Positions 28,439 to 38,963 of a stretch of DNA of 64,000 nt are shown here, piece after piece (within the stretch, counting starts at the first letter, position 1; each line of letters begins with the position of its first letter). This DNA comes from Sinorhizobium meliloti. Its GTDB lineage: Bacteria > Pseudomonadota > Alphaproteobacteria > Rhizobiales > Rhizobiaceae. The DNA is taken from positions 1,121,976 through 1,185,975 of the forward strand of contig NZ_CP141212.1 in the NCBI RefSeq assembly GCF_035610345.1, in the 5' to 3' direction. The translations under genes and the position numbers were made by a program. The notes under the pieces are model-generated. The model made no database searches and had not been told where the DNA came from. It saw only the letters and a list, made by a program, of their open reading frames with translations.

Positions 28439-29482
28439 TCAGATCGGCGCCGGATAGAGCCGGTGCAGCCGCCGGATGCCGTTCATCACGTCCTGGGAGA
28501 GAGTGACGTCGGCGGCGCCGAGGTCATTCTTCAGTTGCTCCATGGACGTGGCGCCGATGATGGCCGAGGCCATGAAGGGGCGCGTGAGACAGAAGGCGAT
28601 CGCCATTTGAGCGGGGTCAAGACCGTGTTCGCGGGCGAGTGCGGCATAGGCGGCGACGGCGGGCTCCTGATGCGGCGTGTAGCGGCCGCCGAGGTCGCCG
28701 TTGATCGACAGGCGCGATCCGGCCGGCCTGGCCCCGTCCAGATATTTTCCGCTCAACAGCCCGGCCGCCAGCGGCGAATAGGCGAGCAGGCCGATATCTT
28801 CGTGGTGCGACACTTCCGCTAGATCGAGATCGTAGCTGCGGTAGAGCAGACTGTACTCGTTCTGGATCGTTGCGACGCGCGGGAAGCCGTATCTGTTGGC
28901 GAGGTCGATCATCTTCATCGCGCCCCAGGCCGTATCGTTCGAAAGGCCGACCGCGCGGATTTTGCCCGCTTTGACGAGTTCGCCGAGCTTGTCCAGAATG
29001 GCCTTGAGATCAGCTGCAACCTCCTCCTTGTTCTGGTGGGAAGGATCATAGGACCAGGCGTTTCGGAAGTGGTAATGACCGCGGTTGGGCCAGTGCAATT
29101 GATAAAGGTCGATATAGTCGGTTCTGAGCCGCGCGAGGCTCGCATCGACCGCTTCGGCGATCCCTTGCGGGGTGACCGGGCCGCCATTGCGGATGTAGGC
29201 ACGGCCGGAGCCGGCGACCTTGGTTGCAACCACCACGTCGTCACGGCGGCCGCGTGCGGCCAGCCAATCGCCGATGATGCGCTCGGTGTTGCCGTAGGTC
29301 TCCGCTGAAAGCGGTGTGGTCGGATAGAGTTCGGCCGTATCGATGAAGTTGACGCCATGATCGAAGGCATAGTCGAGCTGTTCATGGGCCTCGGCCGGCG
29401 TGTTCTGCGAGCCCCACGTCATCGTTCCGAGACAGATGGACGAAACCTTGATGCCGGTGCGGCCGAGTTTGTTGTAGCGCAT
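28439..29482 (-). CDS. tas: Tas-like aldo/keto reductase
   Basis: A 347-residue NADPH-dependent AKR. The N-terminus MRYNKLGRTGIKVSSICLGT leads to the catalytic set: Asp and Tyr in NFIDTAELYP, Lys in VVVATKVAG and His in LYQLHWP. It closely follows the E. coli Tas layout, including AEVSHHEDIGLLAYSPLAAG and ASAIIGATSMEQL. The physiological substrate is unknown. ATG 29482 is the standard start; the longer frame upstream is antisense to fabD. It is divergent from fabD. Confidence 0.9.
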   Translation of the reverse strand: MRYNKLGRTGIKVSSICLGTMTWGSQNTPAEAHEQLDYAFDHGVNFIDTAELYPTTPLSAETYGNTERIIGDWLAARGRRDDVVVATKVAGSGRAYIRNGGPVTPQGIAEAVDASLARLRTDYIDLYQLHWPNRGHYHFRNAWSYDPSHQNKEEVAADLKAILDKLGELVKAGKIRAVGLSNDTAWGAMKMIDLANRYGFPRVATIQNEYSLLYRSYDLDLAEVSHHEDIGLLAYSPLAAGLLSGKYLDGARPAGSRLSINGDLGGRYTPHQEPAVAAYAALAREHGLDPAQMAIAFCLTRPFMASAIIGATSMEQLKNDLGAADVTLSQDVMNGIRRLHRLYPAPI

Positions 29483-29818
29483 GACGTTCCTTGTGGGGCG
29501 GGTTAGCGCCCATGGGAGGAAGGCGCTCCGCCTTGGAAATGACGGTTGGCCGCAGCCCGGGAAGTTCCGGAACGGCGCGGCGGCAAAGCGGGGCAAACTT
29601 AAGCCTTGATTGGCGAAGATCAAGGGCAAAAGACCGTAACCAACCGGCGAAGCGCGGCTTCCGCGCTTGACTTGCGGTTCAGGAATGTGAATGGAGAGGA
29701 AAATGCGGGGCGGCGCCAAAGGTCCGGGCGGATCATCTGCACCCGCCCGCGCAATTGAAACGGTCACGGTTACTGGCTTGCTCCGAACCAGCCGCGACCC
29801 ATGGAAGGGGCACTCTTG
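29483..29818. other. Intergenic region between divergent tas and fabD
   Basis: Two inverted repeats are visible: CCTTGAT/ATCAAGG with an 8-base spacer (29604-29625) and AAGCGCGG/CCGCGCTT with a 3-base loop (29650-29668). The second overlaps TTGACT (29667-29672), a possible -35, but no good -10 follows. The fabD cluster promoter is expected here. No gene or repeat-family element is seen. Confidence 0.35.
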
Positions 29819-30763
29819 ATGAGCACCGCATTCACGTTCCCCGGTCAGGGTAGCCAGGCCGTCGGCATGGGCAAGGATCTGGCCGAGGCCTTTCCGGAGG
29901 CTGCCGCCGTCTTCGCCGAGGTCGACGAGGCGCTCGGCGATAAGCTTTCCGACATCATGTGGAACGGGCCTGAGGACACGCTGACGCTGACGTCGAATGC
30001 GCAACCGGCGCTGATGGCGGTGTCCATGGCGGTCATCCGCGTGCTCGAGGCCAAGGGCGTCGATCTCAAGCGCAAGGTTTCCTTCGTTGCGGGCCACTCG
30101 CTCGGGGAGTATTCGGCGCTCTGTGCCGCCGGTACTTTCTCGCTCGCCGACACGGCGCGTCTTCTGCGCATTCGCGGCGATGCCATGCAGGCGGCCGTGC
30201 CCGTCGGCAAGGGCGCGATGGCGGCGATCATCGGTCTGGAGCATGACGATGTCGAAGCGATCTGCCGCGACGCCGCATCGCTCGGCTCGTGCCAGATCGC
30301 CAACGACAACGGCGGCGGCCAGCTGGTGATCTCGGGCGAGAAGCCGGCTGTGGAGAAGGCCGCGGCTCTCGCATCGCAAAGGGGTGCCAAGCGCGCGCTG
30401 ATGCTGCCCGTGTCCGCCCCCTTCCATTCCGCGTTGATGACACCGGCCGCCGAAGCCATGCGCAAGGCGCTCGCAACGGTCGAGAAGCGCGATCCCGTGG
30501 TGCCGGTCGTCGCGAACGTGCTTGCCGCGCCGGTAAGCGATGCGGGCGACATCGCACGCCTGCTTGTCGAGCAGGTGACCGGGCAGGTGCGCTGGCGCGA
30601 GACGGTCGAGTGGTTTGCGTCCCATGACGTGACGACGCTTTACGAGATCGGCTCGGGCAAGGTCCTGACGGGACTTGCCCGGAGGATCGACAAGACCGTC
30701 ACCGGCATCGCCGTCAATTCGCCCGCCGATATCGATGCGGCGCTTGCCGTCCTCTTGGCCTGA
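29819..30763 (+). CDS. fabD: Malonyl-CoA:ACP transacylase
   Basis: A 314-residue cytosolic enzyme that loads malonate onto ACP for fatty acid synthesis. It has the N-terminal FPGQGSQAVGMG, the nucleophile S94 in GHSLGEYSAL and the catalytic His in PVSAPFHSALM. ATG 29819 was preferred to ATG 29801 because GGAAGGGG lies eight bases upstream of it and the shorter protein begins like other FabD. It precedes fabG by 24 bases. Confidence 0.95.
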   Translation: MSTAFTFPGQGSQAVGMGKDLAEAFPEAAAVFAEVDEALGDKLSDIMWNGPEDTLTLTSNAQPALMAVSMAVIRVLEAKGVDLKRKVSFVAGHSLGEYSALCAAGTFSLADTARLLRIRGDAMQAAVPVGKGAMAAIIGLEHDDVEAICRDAASLGSCQIANDNGGGQLVISGEKPAVEKAAALASQRGAKRALMLPVSAPFHSALMTPAAEAMRKALATVEKRDPVVPVVANVLAAPVSDAGDIARLLVEQVTGQVRWRETVEWFASHDVTTLYEIGSGKVLTGLARRIDKTVTGIAVNSPADIDAALAVLLA

Positions 30764-30787
30764 GCGCCCTACTATAAGGAGAAATCC

Positions 30788-31525
30788 ATGTTCGATCTTT
30801 CAGGCCGCAAGGCTCTCGTTACCGGCGCTTCCGGTGGTATCGGCGAGGAAATCGCCCGCATGCTGCATGCTCAGGGCGCCGTCGTCGGACTGCATGGTAC
30901 CCGCGTCGAGAAGCTCGAAGCTCTTGCCAACACCCTCGGCGAACGGGTTCAGATATTCCCGGCAAATCTCTCCGACCGCGCGGAAGTCAAGGCGCTCGGT
31001 GAAAAGGCGGAGGCCGATCTCGGCGGCGTCGACATCCTCGTCAACAATGCCGGCATTACCAAGGACGGGCTCTTCGTCCGCATGAGCGACGAAGACTGGG
31101 ACAACGTCATCGAAGTCAATCTCACGGCCGTCTTCCGGCTGACGCGGGAGCTCACGCATCCGATGATGCGCCGTCGCTTCGGCCGCATCGTGAACATAAC
31201 TTCGGTGGTCGGCGTCACCGGCAATCCGGGGCAGGCGAATTACTGTGCCTCGAAGGCCGGCATGATCGGCTTCTCCAAGTCGCTTGCACAGGAAATCGCC
31301 ACCCGCAACGTCACGGTCAACTGCGTCGCGCCGGGCTTCATCGAAAGCGCGATGACCGGCAAGCTGAACGACAAGCAAAAGGAAGGGATCATGTCTGCGA
31401 TCCCGATGCGGCGGATGGGAAGCGGAGCCGAGGTCGCCTCCGCCGTCGCCTATCTCGCTTCGAACGAAGCGGGATACGTCACCGGTCAGACGATCCACGT
31501 CAACGGCGGCATGGCGATGATCTGA
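30788..31525 (+). CDS. fabG: 3-oxoacyl-[ACP] reductase
   Basis: A 245-residue SDR that reduces beta-ketoacyl-ACP with NADPH. It has TGASGGIGEEIA (~12-23), NNAGITKDGLF, catalytic Ser and YCASKAGMIG (Y-x3-K), and the C-terminal GQTIHVNGGMAMI typical of FabG. AAGGAG upstream is a good ribosome site. It is in the same unit as fabD. Confidence 0.95.
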   Translation: MFDLSGRKALVTGASGGIGEEIARMLHAQGAVVGLHGTRVEKLEALANTLGERVQIFPANLSDRAEVKALGEKAEADLGGVDILVNNAGITKDGLFVRMSDEDWDNVIEVNLTAVFRLTRELTHPMMRRRFGRIVNITSVVGVTGNPGQANYCASKAGMIGFSKSLAQEIATRNVTVNCVAPGFIESAMTGKLNDKQKEGIMSAIPMRRMGSGAEVASAVAYLASNEAGYVTGQTIHVNGGMAMI

Positions 31526-31861
31526 CGAGGCGATGGAGTGTGCGGTACCTTGGTCTTCGGCCTGTGCCGCGAGCTCCGATCAGCCTCTTCGTTTGTTTGT
31601 GCCAAATGCCTGAAAATCAATGTTGACCAAGGGAATATCGGGCATTTTCGCACTTTGCGGCAGGCATAAACCGTGTTAATCGGGCCATGACTGCGCGCAG
31701 TCGACCGTTCCGGCCAGGTGTCCGGCAGCTCTTGTTGCCCTAGGTTTCCGCGGTTTCGGTTGGATGGATTGCCCGTTGGACCAACTTGGTCTATCAGGCG
31801 TGATAGAGTGCCGGTGCCGGTAACAGCGCCGTAGAGAAACATAAGGTCGAGGAACTCCGAC
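31526..31861 (+). other. fabG-acpP intergenic region
   Basis: This 336-base gap must carry the acpP promoter, since ACP is made in large excess over FabD/FabG. TTGACC occurs near 31623 and AT-rich TAAACCGTGTTAAT near 31668-31681, but no convincing -35/-10 spacing could be fixed. AAATGCC and GGCATTT (about 31599-31647) can pair. No gene is supported here. Confidence 0.3.
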
Positions 31862-32098
31862 ATGAGCGATATCGCAGAACGCGTGAAGAAAATTGTTATT
31901 GATCATCTTGGCGTCGACGCCGAAAAGGTCAGCGAAGGCGCAAGCTTTATCGATGACCTCGGCGCGGACTCGCTCGACACCGTCGAACTGGTCATGGCAT
32001 TCGAAGAAGAATTCGGTGTCGAAATCCCGGACGACGCTGCAGATTCGATCCTCACCGTCGGCGACGCCGTCAAGTTCATCGAGAAAGCCCAGGCCTGA
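31862..32098 (+). CDS. acpP: Acyl carrier protein
   Basis: A 78-residue acidic four-helix protein that carries acyl chains on 4'-phosphopantetheine. The attachment serine is S37 in [11 protein letters not shown]. Length, acidity and the C-terminal [11 protein letters not shown] are those of housekeeping AcpP, not of the specialised rhizobial ACPs. It has its own upstream region and is followed by a GC-rich hairpin. Confidence 0.97.
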   Translation: MSDIAERVKKIVIDHLGVDAEKVSEGASFIDDLGADSLDTVELVMAFEEEFGVEIPDDAADSILTVGDAVKFIEKAQA

Positions 32099-32120
32099 CC
32101 TTCTGGCTTGAGTTATTGGC

Positions 32121-32138
32121 GGGCCGCACTCGCGGCCC
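32121..32138 (+). terminator. Hairpin after acpP
   Basis: GGGCCGC and GCGGCCC pair across an ACTC loop, 23 bases after the acpP stop. Only GTTC follows, so it is a weak intrinsic terminator or a transcript-stabilising hairpin. The rest of the 305-base acpP-fabF gap (to 32403) shows nothing I recognise. Confidence 0.45.
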
Positions 32139-32403
32139 GTTCAGCCCTGGGGCAGTGGGCTGGCCTGCATTCACTGCGGGTTGCGATCGGTAAAGCGTCC
32201 CGCCTTTCCCTCTGGTCGTCACTACTGCATGTCTCCTGATTGGAGTCCGTCCAGGGACAAGAACATGCAAGGAACCATAAGGTCAAAGCGACCTTTGCGC
32301 GTCTTCACGACGCTGTAACGAGATTTGCAATGCATGCGCGGGTCGCGATCGTCGCGTGGTCCGGTCCGGCGGTTGAATTGAACAGTCAGGGTGGGTCACG
32401 GGT

Positions 32404-33669
32404 ATGAGACGTGTCGTTATCACCGGTACCGGCATGGTATCTCCTCTGGGTTGCGGAACCGAAGTCAGCTGGGCGCGTCTTCTGGCCGGCGACAATGCAG
32501 CCCGCAAGGTCACCGAGTTCGAGGTCGAGGACCTTCCCGCCAAGATTGCCTGCCGCATTCCCTTCGGCGATGGCAGCAACGGTACGTTTAATGCCGACGA
32601 CTGGATGGAGCCCAAGGAACAGCGCAAGGTCGATCCTTTCATCGTCTATGCGATGGCCGCTGCCGATATGGCGCTGGCGGATGCCGGCTGGAAACCCGAA
32701 AGCGACGAAGACCAGATTTCGACCGGCGTCCTGATCGGCTCCGGCATCGGCGGGCTGGAAGGTATCGTCGATGCGGGTTACACCCTGCGCGACAAGGGTC
32801 CGCGGCGTATTTCCCCGTTCTTCATTCCCGGCCGGCTGATCAATCTCGCAGCCGGTCAGGTTTCCATCCGCCACAAGCTGCGCGGTCCCAACCATTCCGT
32901 CGTGACGGCCTGCTCGACCGGGGCGCATGCAATCGGCGACGCCAGCCGGCTGATCGCGCTTGGGGATGCGGACGTGATGGTTGCCGGTGGTACGGAATCT
33001 CCGATTTGTCGGATATCGCTCGCAGGCTTCGCCGCCTGCAAGGCGCTCTCGACCCAGCACAACGACAATCCTGAAAAGGCCTCGCGGCCCTATGACGCCG
33101 ATCGTGACGGCTTCGTCATGGGCGAAGGTGCGGGCGTCGTCGTTCTGGAAGAACTGGAGCACGCAAAGGCGCGCGGTGCCAAGATCTACGCCGAAGTGAT
33201 CGGATACGGCCTGTCCGGCGACGCCTTCCACATCACCGCTCCGTCCGAAGACGGCGAAGGCGCTCACCGCTGCATGCAGATGGCGTTGAAGCGCGCGGGC
33301 GTCACGGCTGCTGACATCGACTATATCAACGCCCACGGAACATCGACGATGGCCGACACGATCGAGCTCGGCGCGGTCGAGCGGCTGGTCGGAGACAGCG
33401 CTTCGAGGATCTCCATGTCCTCGACGAAATCGGCCATCGGGCATCTGCTCGGAGCGGCCGGCGCGGTCGAGGCCATCTTCTCGGCGCTCGCAATTCGCGA
33501 CAATATCGCCCCGCCGACGCTCAATCTCGACAACCCATCCGTCGAGACGAAGATCGATCTGGTGCCGCATGTCGCGCGCAAGCGCGAGATCAATGTGGCC
33601 CTGTCGAACTCGTTCGGTTTCGGCGGCACCAACGCGTCGCTGATTCTGCGCCGTTACACCGGCCATTGA
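32404..33669 (+). CDS. fabF: 3-oxoacyl-[ACP] synthase II
   Basis: A 421-residue condensing enzyme. The nucleophile is C170 in VVTACSTGAHAIGD; the two histidines are in NAHGTSTMADTIE and KSAIGHLLGAAGAVEA. The start ATG 32404 (MRRVVITGTGMVSPLG) is family-typical. It elongates acyl-ACP and in this cluster shares acpP as partner. Confidence 0.96.
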   Translation: MRRVVITGTGMVSPLGCGTEVSWARLLAGDNAARKVTEFEVEDLPAKIACRIPFGDGSNGTFNADDWMEPKEQRKVDPFIVYAMAAADMALADAGWKPESDEDQISTGVLIGSGIGGLEGIVDAGYTLRDKGPRRISPFFIPGRLINLAAGQVSIRHKLRGPNHSVVTACSTGAHAIGDASRLIALGDADVMVAGGTESPICRISLAGFAACKALSTQHNDNPEKASRPYDADRDGFVMGEGAGVVVLEELEHAKARGAKIYAEVIGYGLSGDAFHITAPSEDGEGAHRCMQMALKRAGVTAADIDYINAHGTSTMADTIELGAVERLVGDSASRISMSSTKSAIGHLLGAAGAVEAIFSALAIRDNIAPPTLNLDNPSVETKIDLVPHVARKREINVALSNSFGFGGTNASLILRRYTGH

Positions 33670-33708
33670 TCCCTCGAGCGGGCGTGTTGCGAAACGGGTT
33701 GCCAAGGT

Positions 33709-33762
33709 AAGCGGAATTCGGGCAGATCTTCCGATCTGCATCGACCCGCGATCCCGCTTTTT
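33709..33762 (+). terminator. Intrinsic terminator after fabF
   Basis: A long interrupted stem: AAGCGG pairs with CCGCTT, CGGG with CCCG, and GCAGATC with GATCTGC around a TTCC loop; TTTTT closes the 3' side at 33758-33762. It should end the acpP-fabF transcript before mltG. Confidence 0.75.
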
Positions 33763-33931
33763 GCCGCAATGCTCGCTACAAGCTGTCGCTGGAGTGGCGA
33801 CGACTCGGGGCCGCCAAGGGCTATGTTCGCGCAAGCCACATCTGGTAAATGTAGGATATTCATCGCAGGGCAGGCCGTTCTTTCACCGGAGCCGCAGAGG
33901 CCGCCGTAACATTCACTGGTCGCCGGTCTAA

Positions 33932-33978
33932 TCCGAAATTCGCACCGGCGGCGGTTTGAAAAGGTTGCGAATTTCGGA
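33932..33978 (+). promoter_or_regulatory. Perfect 13-bp inverted repeat just upstream of mltG
   Basis: TCCGAAATTCGCA (33932-33944) and TGCGAATTTCGGA (33966-33978) are exact reverse complements separated by 21 bases. The right arm ends 12 bases before the GTG start and next to the likely ribosome site (GGGA at 33982-33985). It may be an operator pair or an RNA hairpin that limits mltG translation. Confidence 0.5.
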
Positions 33979-33990
33979 ATCGGGATAATC

Positions 33991-35190
33991 GTGAGCGACT
34001 CAAACGATAACAGCGCGGTGCAATTCGGCCGCAATGAAACCGGGAGCAACGGGCCGATCATTCCGAAGTCGGCCAACGAAGCGCTGCGTCCCGAAAGAGT
34101 TCCCCATCCGCCGAAGCGTTCACGCAAGGCGCGCAGCCAAGTCGTCATCTTTCTCAACTTCGTCATGACTGTGGTCGTCTTCGTGGCACTCGCGGCCGCC
34201 GGGGCCGTCTATTATGCCATGCACGAATACGAGAAGCCGGGTCCCTTGGAGGCGAACAAGAACTTCATCGTTCGCAGCGGCGCGGGCATCAGCGAGATTG
34301 CCAGCAACCTGGAGCGCAACGAGATCATTACCGACAGCCGCGTATTCCGGTTCGTTTCGGAAGCCTATCTGAGCAATGACACGCTCAAGGCCGGCGAATA
34401 CGAAATCAAGGCGCATGCATCGATGCAGGAGATCATGGAGCTTCTGAAATCCGGCAAGTCGATCCTCTACTCCGTCTCGCTGCCCGAGGGTTTGACCGTG
34501 AAGCAGATGTTCCACAGGCTTGCCGACGATCCGGTTCTTGTCGGCGATCTGCCGGCGGAGCTGCCGCCCGAAGGCTCCCTCAAGCCGGACACCTACAAGT
34601 TCACCCGCGGAACCGACCGTAACGAGATCATCAAGCAGATGGCCGCTGCCCAGAAGGCGCTGGTGCAGCAGATCTGGGAGAAGCGGGATCCGGATCTTCC
34701 CGTGTCGACCATAGAGGAATTCGTAACTCTTGCGTCGATCGTGGAGAAGGAGACCGGCCGCGCGGACGAGCGACCGCGGGTCGCTTCCGTGTTCATCAAT
34801 CGCCTGGAAAAGGGCATGAGGCTGCAGTCTGATCCGACCATCATCTACGGCATCTTCGGGGGCGAAGGCAAACCCGCCGACCGGGCGATCCTGAGGTCCG
34901 ACCTCGACAAGCAGACGCCGTACAACACCTATCTCATCAAAGGTCTGCCGCCGACGCCGATCGCAAATCCGGGCCGGGCGGCGCTCGAAGCCGTCGCCAA
35001 TCCGTCGCGCACGCCCGAACTCTACTTCGTCGCCGACGGCACCGGTGGACACGTCTTTGCGGAGACGCTCGACGAGCACAATGCCAATGTGCGGCGCTGG
35101 CGCAAGATCGAGGCGGAGAGGGCAGCGGAGGCGGCGAAGGCCATCGAGGCGGCACAGGATGCCGTCACGCAGACCGGAACCCAGCAATAA
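33991..35190 (+). CDS. mltG: Endolytic transglycosylase MltG (YceG-like)
   Basis: A 399-residue inner-membrane lytic transglycosylase that cuts nascent peptidoglycan strands. A 50-residue cytosolic basic/polar N-terminus is followed by one helix (~51-76), a LysM-like subdomain, and the catalytic domain with the active Glu in LASIVEKETG (~252) and MRLQSDPTIIYG. It ends with an Ala/Glu-rich tail (WRKIEAERAAEAAKAIEAAQ). GTG start. Its place after fabF and before yicC-gmk is common in Rhizobiales. Confidence 0.92.
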   Translation: MSDSNDNSAVQFGRNETGSNGPIIPKSANEALRPERVPHPPKRSRKARSQVVIFLNFVMTVVVFVALAAAGAVYYAMHEYEKPGPLEANKNFIVRSGAGISEIASNLERNEIITDSRVFRFVSEAYLSNDTLKAGEYEIKAHASMQEIMELLKSGKSILYSVSLPEGLTVKQMFHRLADDPVLVGDLPAELPPEGSLKPDTYKFTRGTDRNEIIKQMAAAQKALVQQIWEKRDPDLPVSTIEEFVTLASIVEKETGRADERPRVASVFINRLEKGMRLQSDPTIIYGIFGGEGKPADRAILRSDLDKQTPYNTYLIKGLPPTPIANPGRAALEAVANPSRTPELYFVADGTGGHVFAETLDEHNANVRRWRKIEAERAAEAAKAIEAAQDAVTQTGTQQ

Positions 35191-35253
35191 TACAGGTCGC
35201 CAAAACCGCGCAGCGGTTTGGGATAACGACAATGCACGAAAGCAAAACCTGAG

Positions 35254-35284
35254 GCGCGCCGCATGAATTAAATGCGGCGCGCTT
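35254..35284 (+). terminator. Hairpin terminator after mltG
   Basis: GCGCGCCGCAT and ATGCGGCGCGC form a perfect 11-bp stem with a seven-base AT-rich loop, 63 bases after the mltG stop. The T tail is short (CTT), but the stem is very stable. Confidence 0.65.
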
Positions 35285-35437
35285 CAGCCTCATGTGGACG
35301 GGCTCGCCGCCGCGCGGATATTCCTTGCGGAGTTCGGCGCTGTCGCCATAGTGCTTCCCTCAACGACAATGTCGTGCCTCCCTCGGAGGTACAGAAATCG
35401 TTGTCACTTTAACGAATCACTGCCAACGGAGGAAACG

Positions 35438-36325
35438 ATGCCGCTCCAATCGATGACCGGCTTTGCCAGGAAAGAGGGGAGCACCGGACGGTATCGCTGG
35501 GCCTGGGAACTCCGTTCGGTCAACGGCAAAGGTCTCGACATGCGGCTTCGCCTGCCGCCGGGACTGGAACGTATCGAACCCGACTGCCGACGTCTCGCCT
35601 CGCAGTACTTCTCGCGAGGGAACCTGCAGGTCGGCCTTTCACTGAGCGGTACGGAAGTTTCGGCGGAGGCAGTTCTCAACGAGGAAGCGCTCGCCGCCGT
35701 CCTGAAGCTTCGCGAACGATTGGGCGATGTCATCGATCCGGCGCCGCTCAAACTCGATACGCTGCTTTCCATACGCGGCATCGTCGACTTCCGCGAGCCG
35801 GAGGAGAGCGAGAACGAGCGCGCGGAACGCGACGCGGAGATACTCGCCGGCCTGGAAGGCGCGCTCGCCGATCTGCGGACGATGCGGGAAGACGAGGGCA
35901 AGGCGCTCGGGCAGGTGCTGCTCGGCCAGGTGGAGCGCATCGAGAAGCTGACCGCGGTAGTCGAAAACGATCCGTCCCGCAGCCCGCAGGCGATCGCCGA
36001 CAGGCTGGCGCAGCAGGTTTCGGTGATCATGGCCAACGCGTCCGGCATCGACCGCGAAAGGCTGCATGCGGAGGTCGCGCTGCTTGCGACGAAGGCCGAT
36101 CTTCGGGAGGAACTCGATCGGCTGGGTTCCCATATCGGCGCTGCCCGCGACCTCCTGACAAAGGGCGGGCCGGTCGGACGCAAGCTCGATTTCCTTGCAC
36201 AGGAATTTAACCGAGAATCGAATACCATCTGTTCGAAATCGAATGCCGCTGCCGTATCTGCCGCCGGTATCGAATTGAAGGTCGTGATCGACCAGTTCCG
36301 CGAACAGGTTCAGAATCTGGAGTAG
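35438..36325 (+). CDS. yicC: YicC family endoribonuclease
   Basis: A 295-residue cytosolic protein of the YicC-like group. The N-terminal QSMTGFARKEG and C-terminal EFNRESNTICSKSNAAAVSA are diagnostic. E. coli YicC is an RNase linked to small-RNA turnover. ATG 35438 is preceded by GGAGGAAACG. The stop is four bases before gmk, a conserved pairing. Confidence 0.92.
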   Translation: MPLQSMTGFARKEGSTGRYRWAWELRSVNGKGLDMRLRLPPGLERIEPDCRRLASQYFSRGNLQVGLSLSGTEVSAEAVLNEEALAAVLKLRERLGDVIDPAPLKLDTLLSIRGIVDFREPEESENERAERDAEILAGLEGALADLRTMREDEGKALGQVLLGQVERIEKLTAVVENDPSRSPQAIADRLAQQVSVIMANASGIDRERLHAEVALLATKADLREELDRLGSHIGAARDLLTKGGPVGRKLDFLAQEFNRESNTICSKSNAAAVSAAGIELKVVIDQFREQVQNLE

Positions 36326-36328
36326 GAT

Positions 36329-36988
<660 letters not shown>

Positions 36989-37101
36989 GCGCGCTGCTTA
37001 TCCCTTCGGCCGCCTTGCGGGAATAGGGTGCCGGCAGGCGTATGAGGGGAAGACGGCCGGCGACTGCGGGCTCGCTCCTGCGCTGTCGCAAGCGTCCGGC
37101 T

Positions 37102-37926
37102 CTACAGACAATTGGCCAGTCGGCAAAATTCTTCCACAGTCAGGGTTTCCGCGCGGCGTTGCGGATCGATGCCCGCCTTCGCAAGCAGCGCCTCGCCACC
37201 GAGGGGTTTCAGGCTCTGGCGGAGCATCTTGCGCCGTTGGCCGAAGGCTGCCTGGGTGACCTTCTCCAGGACCGCGGGCGAGCAGGGGATCGGAGCTTCG
37301 ACAGGCTCGAGATGGACGACCGTCGACGTCACTTTGGGCGGCGGTGTGAAGGCCTGCGGCGGCACGTCGAATGCCAGACGCGCCTTTGTACGCCAGCCGC
37401 AGAGGACGCCGAGCCTGCCGTAGTGATCGTCATCGGCGCCGGCGACGATCCTGAGGCCGACCTCGCGCTGGAACATCAGCGTCAGGGATTGCCAGAAGGG
37501 CGGCCAGTGCCCTGGCAGCAGCCAGTTGACGAGAAGCTGTGTGCCGACGTTGTAGGGAAGATTGGCGATGATGCGCACCGGGCCGTCGACAAGCGATTCG
37601 AAGTCCACCTTCAAGGCGTCGCCCTCGATGATGTCGAGCCGCCCCGGATAATGGGCGCCGATCTCGGCGAGTGCCGGCAGGCAGCGCGAATCGCGCTCGA
37701 TCGCGACGACCTTCTTGGCCCCCAGAGCGAGGATCGCCCGTGTAAGGCCGCCGGGACCCGGACCGACTTCGATCACCGTCACGTCCTCCAGCGGACCGGC
37801 GGTGCGCGCGATCTTCTGGGTAAGGTTGAGATCGAGGAGGAAATTCTGGCCGAGCGCCTTCTTCGCGTCGAGACCGTGGCGCTGAATGACGTCGCGTAGC
37901 GGCGGCAGACCGTCGAGAGCCGCCAT
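37102..37926 (-). CDS. rsmA: 16S rRNA dimethyladenosine transferase
   Basis: A 274-residue SAM-dependent methyltransferase (KsgA) acting on the two adjacent adenines of helix 45 in 16S rRNA. It has [15 protein letters not shown], the SAM loop [12 protein letters not shown] and the catalytic NLPYNV. The ATG overlaps the pdxA stop by one base (TGATG). It is last in the lptD-surA-pdxA-ksgA series. Confidence 0.96.
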   Translation of the reverse strand: MAALDGLPPLRDVIQRHGLDAKKALGQNFLLDLNLTQKIARTAGPLEDVTVIEVGPGPGGLTRAILALGAKKVVAIERDSRCLPALAEIGAHYPGRLDIIEGDALKVDFESLVDGPVRIIANLPYNVGTQLLVNWLLPGHWPPFWQSLTLMFQREVGLRIVAGADDDHYGRLGVLCGWRTKARLAFDVPPQAFTPPPKVTSTVVHLEPVEAPIPCSPAVLEKVTQAAFGQRRKMLRQSLKPLGGEALLAKAGIDPQRRAETLTVEEFCRLANCL

Positions 37927-38954
37927 CAGCGCTTCGCCCTGCCGGCGTTGCGGGCAAGTTCTTCTGCAAGCCGCAGTGCCGCAAGAAGGCTTTCCTCGCG
38001 CGCGATCCCTTTCCCGGCCAGACTGAAAGCGGTTCCGTGATCCGGAGAGGTTCTGATGAAGGGCAGGCCCAGCGTGACATTGACGCTGTCGTCGAAACCG
38101 AGCGCCTTGGCCGGTATCAAAGCCTGATCGTGATACATGCAGATGGCGACGTCGTAGCTTTCTCTCGCGCGATCGTGAAACATGGTGTCCGCCGGCAAGG
38201 GTCCGACGACGTCCAGCCCCTCGGCGCGCAGCCGATCGATGACGGGGCGGATGACGGCATCGTCCTCGCGGCCGAGCGCGCCGCCTTCGCCCGCATGCGG
38301 ATTGAGACCGGCAATCGCCAGGCGCGGCGCCGGCAGGCCGAAACGGCTCCTGAGGTCGGCCGCGGTGATCGTGCAGGTCTCGTAAATCAACTCCGGCGTC
38401 AGCGCGGCTGGAACGTCCTTGAGCGGGATATGGATCGTGACCGGGACCGCGCGCAGTTTCGGTCCGGCGAGCATCATCACCGGCAGGGCGGCAACGCCCG
38501 TTGCGCGCGCGGCGAGATCCGCGAGATATTCGGTGTGGCCCGGGAAGCGGAACCCGGCCTCGTAGAGCACTGCCTTGGCAATCGGATTGGTGGCGATGGC
38601 GGACGCCTCTCCCGCCAGCACGAGCCGGACGGCGGTGTCGATCGCATCGGTTACGGCGGAAGCATTCGCCGCATCGGGATTACCGGGAACGACGGGGGCA
38701 GGGGAGCGGACCGGCCAAACGGGCAGCGCCTGCCGGAATGCGGCGACGGCCCCGAGACAATCGGTCTCGCATATCGGCACGGTCAGACCCAGGAGCTTGG
38801 CACGGGCGGCGAGTACCGCCGGATCGCCCACATAGAGAAACGGCGGCGTCGCCCGATCGGCCCGCTTCGCCCATACGGAGAGGCTGATGTCCGGGCCGAT
38901 CCCGGCCGGATCGCCCATGGTCAGGGCGACCGGCCCGATGCTCGTCTCGCTCAT
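37926..38954 (-). CDS. pdxA: 4-hydroxythreonine-4-phosphate dehydrogenase
   Basis: A 342-residue metal-dependent dehydrogenase in pyridoxal phosphate synthesis. It has [11 protein letters not shown] at the N-terminus, [10 protein letters not shown] with a metal-binding His, and [11 protein letters not shown] with another. It begins nine bases after the surA-like gene and overlaps rsmA, so all are co-translated. Confidence 0.95.
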   Translation of the reverse strand: MSETSIGPVALTMGDPAGIGPDISLSVWAKRADRATPPFLYVGDPAVLAARAKLLGLTVPICETDCLGAVAAFRQALPVWPVRSPAPVVPGNPDAANASAVTDAIDTAVRLVLAGEASAIATNPIAKAVLYEAGFRFPGHTEYLADLAARATGVAALPVMMLAGPKLRAVPVTIHIPLKDVPAALTPELIYETCTITAADLRSRFGLPAPRLAIAGLNPHAGEGGALGREDDAVIRPVIDRLRAEGLDVVGPLPADTMFHDRARESYDVAICMYHDQALIPAKALGFDDSVNVTLGLPFIRTSPDHGTAFSLAGKGIAREESLLAALRLAEELARNAGRAKR

Positions 38955-38963
38955 ACCGGCTCG

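Noticed and set aside
29604..29625. FixK/FNR-like box (TTGAT...ATCAA) upstream of fabD
   Set aside because: The half-sites are separated by eight bases; the FNR/FixK site needs four.
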